Of a stretch of DNA of 64,000 nt, positions 49,774-56,818 are shown piece by piece (the stretch's first letter is position 1; each line of letters starts with the position of its first letter). Made by a program: the position numbers and the translations under genes. The DNA is from Arthrobacter pascens (lineage in GTDB: Bacteria; Actinomycetota; Actinomycetes; Actinomycetales; Micrococcaceae): positions 3,906,001-3,970,000 of the forward strand of contig NZ_JAUSXF010000001.1 in the NCBI RefSeq assembly GCF_030816475.1. The letters are read 5' to 3'. The notes under the pieces are model-generated. The model saw only the letters and a program-made list of their open reading frames with translations, made no database searches and had not been told where the DNA came from.

Positions 49774-50637
49774 TCAGCGCATGAGCGTGGCCAGCGTGGC
49801 GGCGGCGAACTCCCTGGCCGATCCGCTCCAATGACCCAGCAGGCCCTGGAGGTTCTCGCCGTCGGCCCGGTGCGCCGGCAGCTGCTCCTGCAGTGTGGAC
49901 AGGACCCCGGTGCGTAGCTCCGTGTTGAAGTTGACCTTGCCGACGTTCATGGCAGCGGCCCTCACCAATTCGTCAGCCGGAATGCCTGACGCGCCATGGA
50001 GGACAAGGGGCACATGCGTGCGCACGGCAATATCCTGGAGCACGTCCCAGCGGAGCTGCGGCTCGCCCTGGTACTTGCCGTGCACGTTCCCCACAGCGAC
50101 GGCCAGCAGATCAGCGCCTGTCCGGCTCACGAAGTCCTCCACTTGCGATGCGTCGGTCAGGCCCGCCGCGGGGACGCCGGCCTGGTCCGCCCCGAAGGCG
50201 CGGTCCTCGTCCCCTGCCAGTCCGCCCAGTTCCGCTTCAATCACGATCCCGGCGTAGCCCTTTGCCTCCAGCAGCGAGCGCGCCTCCCTGACCAGGGCGA
50301 TGTTGTCTTCGTACGGAAGGTACGAGCCATCGGCGAGGACAGAATCCGCCCCCGCCGCGACGGCGTCGGCCATGACCCCGACATCGGACGCATGGTCCAG
50401 CTGCACCGCTACCGGAACGGAGGCGCCGTCCGCCAGTCCACGGAGCGCGGCGATAAGTCGCAGTCCGTGGACGGTGGCTGCGGTTTTCGGAGCCACCAGC
50501 AGGATCACGCCCCGGCCAGCCTGCTCCGCCGCGGCCACAACGGCCAGCGCGGTAGTGAAGTCGTAGCAGGTGAACGCAGGAACTGCGGAGCCTTGTTGCA
50601 GGGCGGAGGTGACCAGCTGGTCCAGTCGGGTGCGCAT
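49774..50637 (-). CDS. Class II (zinc) aldolase, KbaY/GatY/FbaA-type
   Basis: 287 residues. AVPAFTCYDFTTALAVVAAA opens the barrel, VAVQLDHASDV has the catalytic Asp and zinc His, VIEAELGGLAGDEDR the conserved Glu loop, VGNVHGKYQGEP the zinc/phosphate His, VLHGASGIP the third His, and VGKVNFNTELR the phosphate site. It cleaves a ketose or keto-acid phosphate to dihydroxyacetone phosphate plus an aldehyde. Its start overlaps the GntP stop (TGATG), making it the last gene of the sugar-acid operon. The true substrate is unknown and would define the pathway. Confidence 0.87.
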   Translation of the reverse strand: MRTRLDQLVTSALQQGSAVPAFTCYDFTTALAVVAAAEQAGRGVILLVAPKTAATVHGLRLIAALRGLADGASVPVAVQLDHASDVGVMADAVAAGADSVLADGSYLPYEDNIALVREARSLLEAKGYAGIVIEAELGGLAGDEDRAFGADQAGVPAAGLTDASQVEDFVSRTGADLLAVAVGNVHGKYQGEPQLRWDVLQDIAVRTHVPLVLHGASGIPADELVRAAAMNVGKVNFNTELRTGVLSTLQEQLPAHRADGENLQGLLGHWSGSAREFAAATLATLMR

Positions 50638-52103
50638 CAGACGCCGAGTCCTCCTACCAGGATCCAGGCCAGGTAGGTCAGGATGAACCCGGCAAGTCCG
50701 AGGATCGTAGTGAGCACGGTCCAGGTCCGGAGTCCGTCGGACACGGTGAGTCCGTAGTATCGCACCACGACCCAGAAACCGGCGTCGGTCACGTGGGACA
50801 GGCCGAGTGAACCAAAGCCGATGGCGATCACGATCACGGCGATCTGGGCCGGAGTGTATCCGCCGTTGGCCACGGCCGCCGAGAGCAGGCCGGTGGTGGT
50901 GACGATCGCAACGGTGGCGGAACCCTGGGCTGCGCGGAGGGCGAGGGAAATGATGAAGGCGAGCAGGAGAAGGGGCACGCCCAAGGTGTCAAGGGTGTCG
51001 GAAAGGGCCGCACCGATGCCGGAGACCTGGAGGACGCCGCCAAACACGCCGCCCGCGGCGACCACCATCAGGATGGAGGCGATGGGAGGCAGGGCGCCTT
51101 CGAAGATCTCGCCGGTGTCCTTGAGGGACCAGTTGCGCCGGACGGCCAGCAGGAAGAAGGACAGGCCGACGGCGACGAGGAGGGCCAGAAAGGGATTCCC
51201 GACGAAGGCGGCAACGCCGTAGAGCGGGTCCTTCTTGTCAATGAGGAGCGTGCCTGTGGTGCCCAGCAGGATCTGGACGATCGGGGCGGCGATGAGGAAG
51301 ATGATCAGGCCCGGACGGGGCGGCGCTACGGCGTTGTGGCCTGGGCCGACGTGACCGGCGCGGATCAGGGAGTCGGAGCCGAACTCGTCCACCTGGGCCC
51401 TGACGCTGGGCAGGAGATCGTACTCTTTGCGGTTCATGATGCTGGCAACCCAGTAGGAGAGGAAACCCAGAGGGACACAGATGATCAGGGAGATCATGGC
51501 GATCAGTCCGATATCGGCACCGAGCACGCCGGCGCCGGCAACAATGCCGGGGTGCGGCGGAACGGCCACGTGGATGGCGAGCATGATGCCGGCCATGGGC
51601 AGGCCGAACTTGACCGGGTTCACGTTGGCGATCTTGGAGAAGGCGTACACGATCGGCACGAGCACGATGATGCCGACTTCGAAGAACACGGGGATGGCCA
51701 CCAGGAAGCCGACAGCGGTGAGGGCCACGGCGACCCGTTTGGCGCCCAGCTTTTCGGTGAAGTGTGCCGCCAGGGACTGGACGCCGCCGGAGACTTCGAT
51801 CATCCGGCCAAGGATGGCTCCCAGCGCGATGAGCAGGGCAACCTTGCCCATGGTGCCGCCCACGCCGGTGGAAACCACGGTGAAGACGTCCTTGAGCGGG
51901 ATCTGCGCGGCCACAGCCACGAGGATGCTCACGGTCAGGAGGGCCACGAAGGCCTGGACCTTGAAACGGATGATCATGAGCAGCAGCAAAGCGACGCCTG
52001 CTGCAGCGATGGTGAGCAGCAGCGGAGTTCCCAGTTCCACAGCCGGTTTGATGACGGGGGCGTCGGCCGCCCCCACCATCAGCGTGTTTATCAGGGGGTT
52101 CAT
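50637..52103 (-). CDS. GntP-family gluconate/sugar-acid permease
   Basis: 488 residues with twelve or more membrane helices. VSTGVGGTMGKVALLIALGAILGRMIEVSGG, FVGNPFLALLVAVGLSFFLL and VPVFFEV-type segments (FLVAIPVFFEVGIIVLVPIV), with MLAIHVAVPPHPGIVAGAGV, are GntP signatures. It takes up aldonic acids with protons; the coupled kinase and dehydrogenase suggest a four-carbon sugar acid. TAAGGTGTCTCC-like sequence does not form a good site, but AAAGGAGACACC just before the ATG (minus strand) does. The 187-bp gap from the dehydrogenase contains five tandem 14-bp repeats. Confidence 0.9.
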   Translation of the reverse strand: MNPLINTLMVGAADAPVIKPAVELGTPLLLTIAAAGVALLLLMIIRFKVQAFVALLTVSILVAVAAQIPLKDVFTVVSTGVGGTMGKVALLIALGAILGRMIEVSGGVQSLAAHFTEKLGAKRVAVALTAVGFLVAIPVFFEVGIIVLVPIVYAFSKIANVNPVKFGLPMAGIMLAIHVAVPPHPGIVAGAGVLGADIGLIAMISLIICVPLGFLSYWVASIMNRKEYDLLPSVRAQVDEFGSDSLIRAGHVGPGHNAVAPPRPGLIIFLIAAPIVQILLGTTGTLLIDKKDPLYGVAAFVGNPFLALLVAVGLSFFLLAVRRNWSLKDTGEIFEGALPPIASILMVVAAGGVFGGVLQVSGIGAALSDTLDTLGVPLLLLAFIISLALRAAQGSATVAIVTTTGLLSAAVANGGYTPAQIAVIVIAIGFGSLGLSHVTDAGFWVVVRYYGLTVSDGLRTWTVLTTILGLAGFILTYLAWILVGGLGV

Positions 52104-52228
52104 TAAGGTGTCTCCTTTGACATGCCAGTCTCTCAGAAGACGGGCACGCGGGCGCTGGATATTTTGAAGGGGAATGCGGAGGTACGGCGATGCCGGAGGG
52201 GGACCGCCGTCGTCGTACCTCCCGAACG

Positions 52229-52298
52229 GGAGAAATCAGAATGGAGAATTCAGCGGGGAGAATTCAGACGGGAGAATTCGGGCTGGAGAATTAAGGCG
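52229..52298. repeat. Five tandem 14-bp repeats after the dehydrogenase stop
   Basis: Units start at 52229, 52243, 52257, 52271 and 52285, consensus GGAGAATTCAG plus three variable bases. The stop codon of the 3-hydroxyacid dehydrogenase gene is in the last unit. On the minus strand most units carry TGA or TAA before the TTCTCC core. Confidence 0.9.
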
Positions 52299-53190
52299 TG
52301 CGCTTCGTGGGCGCAACCACCTTAATGACGGCGGAGTCATCTGCGGCGGCGAGACCCTGGGCCTGGCCCAGGAGGTATAGCTGCTCTGCCGCGGCGGCAA
52401 CGGGGGCGGCGAGGCCGGCGGCCCGGGTGGCCTTTCCGACGATGCCCATGTCCTTGACGAAGATATCCAGGCGGCTGAGCACTTCGGCGCCCTCCTCGGT
52501 GTAGGCCTCAAGGATGCGGGGGCCTCGGTTCGAGAGCATAAAGGAACCTGCGGCGCCGGCTTCCAGCGCGGCCAGGGTCTTGGCCTGGTCCAGGCCCAGC
52601 GCGTCAGCGAGGGCCATGGCTTCGGCCGCTGCGGCGATGTGGATGCCGCAGAGGAGCTGGTTGACGGTCTTGAGTGCCTGCCCGTCGCCGGGCTTGTCGC
52701 CCACCACGGTCAGTGTGGAGGCGAGCAGTTCCAGGACAGGGCCGGCCTTTTCCCGGGCCTCGGGAGATGCGCCCACAACGATCAGCAGGTCACCTTCGCC
52801 GGCACGCTTGGGGCCGCCGGAGAGGGGCGCGTCAACGAGTTCCACGCCATATTCCGCCAGCCGTTCAACAGTGGCCGGGATGGCTTCGGTGCCCACTGTG
52901 CTGCCGAGGATCACGACGGCGCCCGGCTCAAGCACGGAGCCAACGCCGCTCTCGCCGAAGAGGACATCGTTGAGCTGTTCGCCGTTACGGACGGCAAGCA
53001 GCAGGGCGTCTGCCCCCTTGGAGGCTTCCCGGGCGGAAGCAAAGGTGTGGATCCCGGCGTCCGCGGCGAGCTTCAGGCGCGGTTCGGCGATGTCGTAGCC
53101 GTTCACGGTGAGCTGGCTGGCCAGGCGGGTGGCCATGGGCAGGCCCATGGCGCCTAGTCCCAGGACGGCGACGGTGTAGTTGCTGGTCAT
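52291..53190 (-). CDS. LtnD-like 3-hydroxyacid (tetronate) dehydrogenase
   Basis: 299 residues, beta-hydroxyacid dehydrogenase family. VAVLGLGAMGLPMATRLA binds NAD, DAPLSGGPKRAGEGDLLIVV is the substrate loop, and GDGQALKTVNQLLCGIHIAA carries the catalytic Lys. With the adjacent DUF1537 kinase it fits LtnD/DenD, which oxidises L-threonate or D-erythronate to a 2-keto acid. The ATG at 53190 is set by GGAGA 5-8 nt upstream. Substrate chirality cannot be read. Confidence 0.87.
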   Translation of the reverse strand: MTSNYTVAVLGLGAMGLPMATRLASQLTVNGYDIAEPRLKLAADAGIHTFASAREASKGADALLLAVRNGEQLNDVLFGESGVGSVLEPGAVVILGSTVGTEAIPATVERLAEYGVELVDAPLSGGPKRAGEGDLLIVVGASPEAREKAGPVLELLASTLTVVGDKPGDGQALKTVNQLLCGIHIAAAAEAMALADALGLDQAKTLAALEAGAAGSFMLSNRGPRILEAYTEEGAEVLSRLDIFVKDMGIVGKATRAAGLAAPVAAAAEQLYLLGQAQGLAAADDSAVIKVVAPTKRTP

Positions 53191-53228
53191 GATGTTCTCC
53201 ATTGAATGTGTGCGGCAGGTAGGTCGGT

Positions 53229-54734
53229 TTAGAAGGTGTTGCTGAGTTTGCGCGTGACCTGGGCCAGGGATTCGTCGTCGCCCACGTTGCCCGCGAACAC
53301 GATGTACGGAATCCCCTTGGCTGGACCGTCCACGGGCTCCCAGAGGGAGACGATGCCCGGCAGCATGGGGCCGCGGACAATGGCGTGCCGGATTTCCAGG
53401 CCGTGCGCGGCCACGTCCGAGGAGGTGATGCCGCCCTTGGCAATGACAAACCGGGGCGGGAACGTTTTCAGCGTGCGGTTCACGACGGCCACGACGGCGG
53501 CGGACACCGTGCGTGCTATCCGCAGGCTTTCGGCCGGGTCTTCGGTCTTGATGAGCAGACGGCTGGTATGGAGGATGACGTCGCCGCCGTGGAGCGCGTC
53601 CACCACGGTATCCACTATGTGGCCGAGGTAATCCCCGGCGCTGTCTGTCCCGGTTTCGGCGGCAAGGAGTTTCCCGGCGTCGATCTCGACGATACGGGCC
53701 GCACTATGCTGCTCCGTCAGCGCTTTGAGCTGCCGGGTAGTGACGCCCACGTGGGAGCCCACCACGATCAGGCCGCCGGCGGTGGAGGGAGTGTAACCGG
53801 CGTAGGCTTCGGCGCCGCTGAGTTCATTACGGATCTCCTGGCCGATCCGGGCGCGAACAAACGGCGGTCCTACGCGGTACAGGAGCTTCTTGCCGCGGCG
53901 TTCGGCTTCCGCCAGGCCAAGTGCCAGCGCGCGCAGATCGTTCTCGGTGACGATGTCCGCCACGATCGGCGTGGAGTTGGTGGCGGCGTCAAGCGCATCG
54001 GCGACGGCGTTGGCAGTGATCTGTGGATCAGTGGAGGCGCGAATGACGTTGAGGTCCAGCACAATCACGGAATCGGCGCCGTAGCGTCCCCCCGACTTCT
54101 CCTCCACATACTTGGCCATCTCGGAGTTGGCGAAGCCGAAGCTGGCGTCCTTGGCGAATTCGGTATCTGCCACCGGGTTGAGGCTGCCCGCATCCGGACC
54201 GGAGCCGCGCATGTAGTGCACGCCGCCGATCGTTACCCGGCCGGCGTCCGGGAAGGCCGGGACGAGGACAACGCCGTCGGTCTGTTCTCCGCTGACCTCG
54301 GCCACGGTGGCGGCGATAACGTCCGGCTCCAGCGGGTAGTGGCCGCGAAGGGTGGAGTCACTGCGGCTGACAAAGCCCAGCCGGAGGGCACCGTTCCCTG
54401 AGCCGATATCCTGCGCAGTCCCGGCGGCGGCCAAGGCGTTGCGGACCACTTCCCGGTTCCGGGCGGCCGCTTCTGCGGGATCCAGGCTGCGGGTGTTGGT
54501 CAGAACGTAGACGGCCGGCTTGGCCTGGCCAAACGCCCAGATGAAGTCCTCAACGTCCCACCGGGTGAGCACGGGCAGGTCGGAGACGGACTGGGTACCC
54601 GTGGGGTCGTCGTCGAGCACTACCAGCATCCGGGGAGAGGCGGTACCGGCTGCGGCGAGGCTCTCGGCCACGAGAGTGGCAGGGATCTGTATCTCGGCCG
54701 GGAAGGCGGCCAGGATTTCTGCTTCAAGAGTCAC
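53229..54734 (-). CDS. Four-carbon acid sugar kinase (DUF1537, OtnK-like)
   Basis: 501 residues. MLVVLDDDPTGTQSVSDLPV holds the N-terminal DDDPTGTQ motif, SRSDSTLRGHYPLEPD the substrate loop, and FVIAKGGITSSDVAAHGLEI the ATP-side C-terminal motif. It phosphorylates a 2-keto or 3-keto tetronate. The GTG start at 54734 has GGAG 9 nt upstream. It is the first gene of the kinase-dehydrogenase-permease-aldolase operon and faces the GntR gene across 147 bp with three dyad operators. Confidence 0.88.
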   Translation of the reverse strand: MTLEAEILAAFPAEIQIPATLVAESLAAAGTASPRMLVVLDDDPTGTQSVSDLPVLTRWDVEDFIWAFGQAKPAVYVLTNTRSLDPAEAAARNREVVRNALAAAGTAQDIGSGNGALRLGFVSRSDSTLRGHYPLEPDVIAATVAEVSGEQTDGVVLVPAFPDAGRVTIGGVHYMRGSGPDAGSLNPVADTEFAKDASFGFANSEMAKYVEEKSGGRYGADSVIVLDLNVIRASTDPQITANAVADALDAATNSTPIVADIVTENDLRALALGLAEAERRGKKLLYRVGPPFVRARIGQEIRNELSGAEAYAGYTPSTAGGLIVVGSHVGVTTRQLKALTEQHSAARIVEIDAGKLLAAETGTDSAGDYLGHIVDTVVDALHGGDVILHTSRLLIKTEDPAESLRIARTVSAAVVAVVNRTLKTFPPRFVIAKGGITSSDVAAHGLEIRHAIVRGPMLPGIVSLWEPVDGPAKGIPYIVFAGNVGDDESLAQVTRKLSNTF

Positions 54735-54779
54735 TGTGCACTCCGTTGTGTATCGAATCTAGTAAAAAAGGTAACTGTA

Positions 54780-54794
54780 AGATGTCTGACATCT
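54780..54794. promoter_or_regulatory. GntR operator candidate 1
   Basis: AGATGTCTGACATCT has perfect AGATGT/ACATCT arms with a 3-bp centre. It lies about 46 bp upstream of the kinase start, in the promoter area of the sugar-acid operon. Confidence 0.6.
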
Positions 54795-54804
54795 AACATT
54801 TAGG

Positions 54805-54828
54805 AATAGTGTGGCACACCACACTATT
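54805..54828. promoter_or_regulatory. Perfect inverted repeat in the divergent region, operator candidate 2
   Basis: AATAGTGTGG and CCACACTATT are 10-bp arms around CACA. It lies midway between the divergent genes, so one bound dimer could affect both promoters. Its sequence differs from candidates 1 and 3, so another protein may bind here. Confidence 0.6.
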
Positions 54829-54837
54829 GGGCGCAAG

Positions 54838-54852
54838 TAGACTTGTCAGACA
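54838..54852 (+). promoter_or_regulatory. gntR -10 box with overlapping operator candidate 3
   Basis: TAGACT (54838-54843) is a plausible -10 box, and TGTCAGACA (54844-54852) directly after it would cover the start site. TGTCAGACA matches the centre of candidate 1 read on the other strand (TGTCTGACA), so both are probably sites for the GntR protein, giving autoregulation. Confidence 0.55.
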
Positions 54853-54881
54853 TATCTCGACATGCGCGCTGAAGGGGGAAG

Positions 54882-55592
54882 ATGGCACGGAAATCACTGG
54901 TCGGAGTAGTTGCGGACGAGCTTTTGGACCGGATCATTGCGGGGGAATTCCCGCCGGGAGCCAGCGTGCCGGGGGAACTTGAGCTGAGCGCCAAGCATGA
55001 GGTGAGCCGGATGACGGTACGGGAGGCCATGAAGACCCTCGAAGCGCAGCGGATCCTCAGCGTGGAGCGCGGCAGGGGGACATTCGTGAACCCGCTGAAC
55101 CGGTGGGCCTCACTGGAGGCTGTGCTGCGTGCCGCGTCCGAGGGCAAGAATGAGGCGGACGCGTCCGTGCAGCTCATCGAACTCCGCCGGATGCTTGAGA
55201 CGGGCGCCTGCGAGCTGGCCGCCGGCCGGATCGGCGAGGCGGATGTCCAGGCGCTTTTCGAGTGCGTGGCGGCGATGCGCGCAGCCCACGAGGTTAACGA
55301 CGTTCCCGCGTTTGTGGAGGCCGACCTTGCATTCCATGACCTGATCCTGCATGCCTCCGAGAACGTGTTTGTCGCCGTGCTCTTCGAACCGCTGCACCGC
55401 GTCCTGGAGAAGCGCCGCGCCGAGACGTCAGCCGTGCCCGAGATCCAGGTCCACGCCATCGGGCATCACCAGAACATCGCGGAGGCCCTGGAATCCCGGG
55501 ACCCCTCCCGTTCCCGTGAAGCCATGGACGCCCATATGCAGCAGACTCTCGACGACCTCAAGAACCTGGTGCTCGGCGCCCACAAGGGGTAG
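54882..55592 (+). CDS. GntR-family regulator, FCD (FadR) subfamily
   Basis: 236 residues. The winged helix runs LVGVVADELLDRIIAGEFPPGASVPGELELSAKHEVSRMTVREAM and continues to the RGRGTFVNP wing (residues 5-70). The FCD ligand domain (about 95-225) carries IELRRMLETGACELAAGRI and helices with FVEADLAFHDLILHASENVF, where FCD proteins bind a metal through Asp and His. The ligand is probably the sugar acid or its product handled by the divergent operon. AAGGGGGAAG precedes the ATG. Confidence 0.9.
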   Translation: MARKSLVGVVADELLDRIIAGEFPPGASVPGELELSAKHEVSRMTVREAMKTLEAQRILSVERGRGTFVNPLNRWASLEAVLRAASEGKNEADASVQLIELRRMLETGACELAAGRIGEADVQALFECVAAMRAAHEVNDVPAFVEADLAFHDLILHASENVFVAVLFEPLHRVLEKRRAETSAVPEIQVHAIGHHQNIAEALESRDPSRSREAMDAHMQQTLDDLKNLVLGAHKG

Positions 55593-55736
55593 GTACCCGC
55601 ACTCAGCAGGCCGTGCGTTCATCACACCCGCCGCTTCAGGTCGTGGGGCCGGAGGTCTGGCCAGGTCCCGGAAGTCCTACTAGTCTTCAAGAACGGCCCG
55701 CAACCGGGGACTCGAAGGCGATCACGAGGAGCGAAG

Positions 55737-55946
55737 TTGTCCAACCATACGTACAGCATTTCTGAAATTGTCGGAACGTCCGAAGAAGGTGTCGACGCGG
55801 CAGTCCGGAACGGGATCGCTGAGGCCGCCAAGACCCTGCGCAACCTTGACTGGTTCGAGGTCAAGGAAGTCCGCGGCCACCTTGCCGACGGAAAGATCGC
55901 CGACTGGCAGGTGACAATCAAGATTGGTTTCCGCCTGGAACGCTGA
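55737..55946 (+). CDS. Dodecin, flavin-storage protein
   Basis: 69 residues, full length. HTYSISEIVGTSEEGVDAAV, RNGIAEAAKTLRNLDWFEV and GHLADGKIADWQVTIKIGFR are the dodecin signature; the conserved Trp in LDWFEV stacks on flavin. It forms a soluble dodecamer that stores FMN/FAD or CoA. The start is TTG at 55737, with GAGGAGCG 5 nt upstream. TAGTCT (55681) is a possible -10 box. A strong terminator follows. Confidence 0.9.
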   Translation: MSNHTYSISEIVGTSEEGVDAAVRNGIAEAAKTLRNLDWFEVKEVRGHLADGKIADWQVTIKIGFRLER

Positions 55947-55965
55947 CCCCGCGCCCTGATCTGAC

Positions 55966-56006
55966 AATGATGGCCGCGCCCCTCCGGGGGCACGGCCATC
56001 ATTTTT
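55966..56006 (+). terminator. Strong intrinsic terminator after dodecin
   Basis: AATGATGGCCG and CGGCCATCATT arms, with inner GCCCC/GGGGC and loop TCCG, are followed by TTTTT. It probably also serves the convergent gene at 56024. Confidence 0.85.
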
Positions 56007-56023
56007 CCGTACGTGCGGCGTCT

Positions 56024-56236
56024 TTAGTTGAGGGAGACAAGGCCTGCGGTTCGACGGCGCCAAACCGCGGGCACGCCGTCGAACGCGGGGAATACCTGCC
56101 CCTCAAAGAAGGACTCCACCACTTGGGGATCGGATTCGGGACTCCACAGCCCTGAGACAGGGCAATGGGAACCCGTGGTACTTGCAGGGCCGGCGGCAGA
56201 GACCTGGCGTTCCTTCAACAGCGCGATGCGTTTCAT
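56024..56236 (-). CDS. Small hypothetical protein with CPVSGLWSP motif
   Basis: 70 residues from ATG 56236, chosen because AAGGA lies 10 nt upstream; an ATG at 56248 lacks a spaced site. TGSHCPVSGLWSP and GQVFPAFDGVPAVWR resemble small proteins that carry a CPxSGxW-type fold after a short N-terminal helix, and such proteins can bind metal or RNA, but here there is only one Cys. Family not confirmed. It converges on dodecin and is divergent from the hypothetical gene at 56264. Confidence 0.5.
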   Translation of the reverse strand: MKRIALLKERQVSAAGPASTTGSHCPVSGLWSPESDPQVVESFFEGQVFPAFDGVPAVWRRRTAGLVSLN

Positions 56237-56263
56237 CTTTGAGACCATCCTTGGCAGAAAAAA

Positions 56264-56599
56264 GTGTGTGCCTCCAGCCTAGGAAAGCGCGTCGCACTTC
56301 CCAATGGGCTGGTGGACAGAATCGTTGCGGACGGCTGGCCACTTGCACAGCTGCACAGCAAAACAATCATGGAGGCCGGTGGGGCGCCCGGCGGGTTGCG
56401 CCACCATTGCGCCGTTGGGGATGACTCGTTGTATCTGGTCGGTGTGTGGGAGTCAGAGGAACTGCTCAGGACACGCTTTGCCAGTGCCGAGTTCCCCAGT
56501 GCCGAGTTCCAAAGAATCCTCTCAGAAGCCGGCTTCCCTTCCATCGAGGACGCGGAGATCACAGTCCTGCAGCTGCATGCGATCGAGCCGCCCCTATGA
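56264..56599 (+). CDS. Hypothetical protein with internal 15-bp duplication
   Basis: 111 residues. LRHHCAVGDDSLYLVGVWES and ILSEAGFPSIEDAEITVLQL look like a small dimeric alpha/beta-barrel (ABM-like) fold, but I cannot confirm it. A perfect 15-bp tandem duplication at 56481-56510 repeats SAEFP in frame. The GTG at 56264 has only a weak AGAAAAA upstream, so the start is uncertain; only 27 bp separate it from the divergent gene. The frame has G/C-rich third positions like the neighbours, supporting a real gene. Confidence 0.6.
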   Translation: MCASSLGKRVALPNGLVDRIVADGWPLAQLHSKTIMEAGGAPGGLRHHCAVGDDSLYLVGVWESEELLRTRFASAEFPSAEFQRILSEAGFPSIEDAEITVLQLHAIEPPL

Positions 56600-56818
56600 G
56601 TGCCGGGTAGGACAGCCGGGCAGGCCGCCCCACAGCCGCCCCTGTAGGAATTCTTCCGTCATCACTCCCGTCCGCGCAGTTTTTGCCAAGGAAGTTGAAG
56701 GGTTGCGCAGGGTTTGCCGAGGTTTGGGACAGACCCCTGTCCGCCAGCCTTCCCCTTTGCCACCATGGTCCAGGGGCACCTGCTTTTCAGCAGGAAGGGA
56801 CCAGGAAAGGGGCGCACC

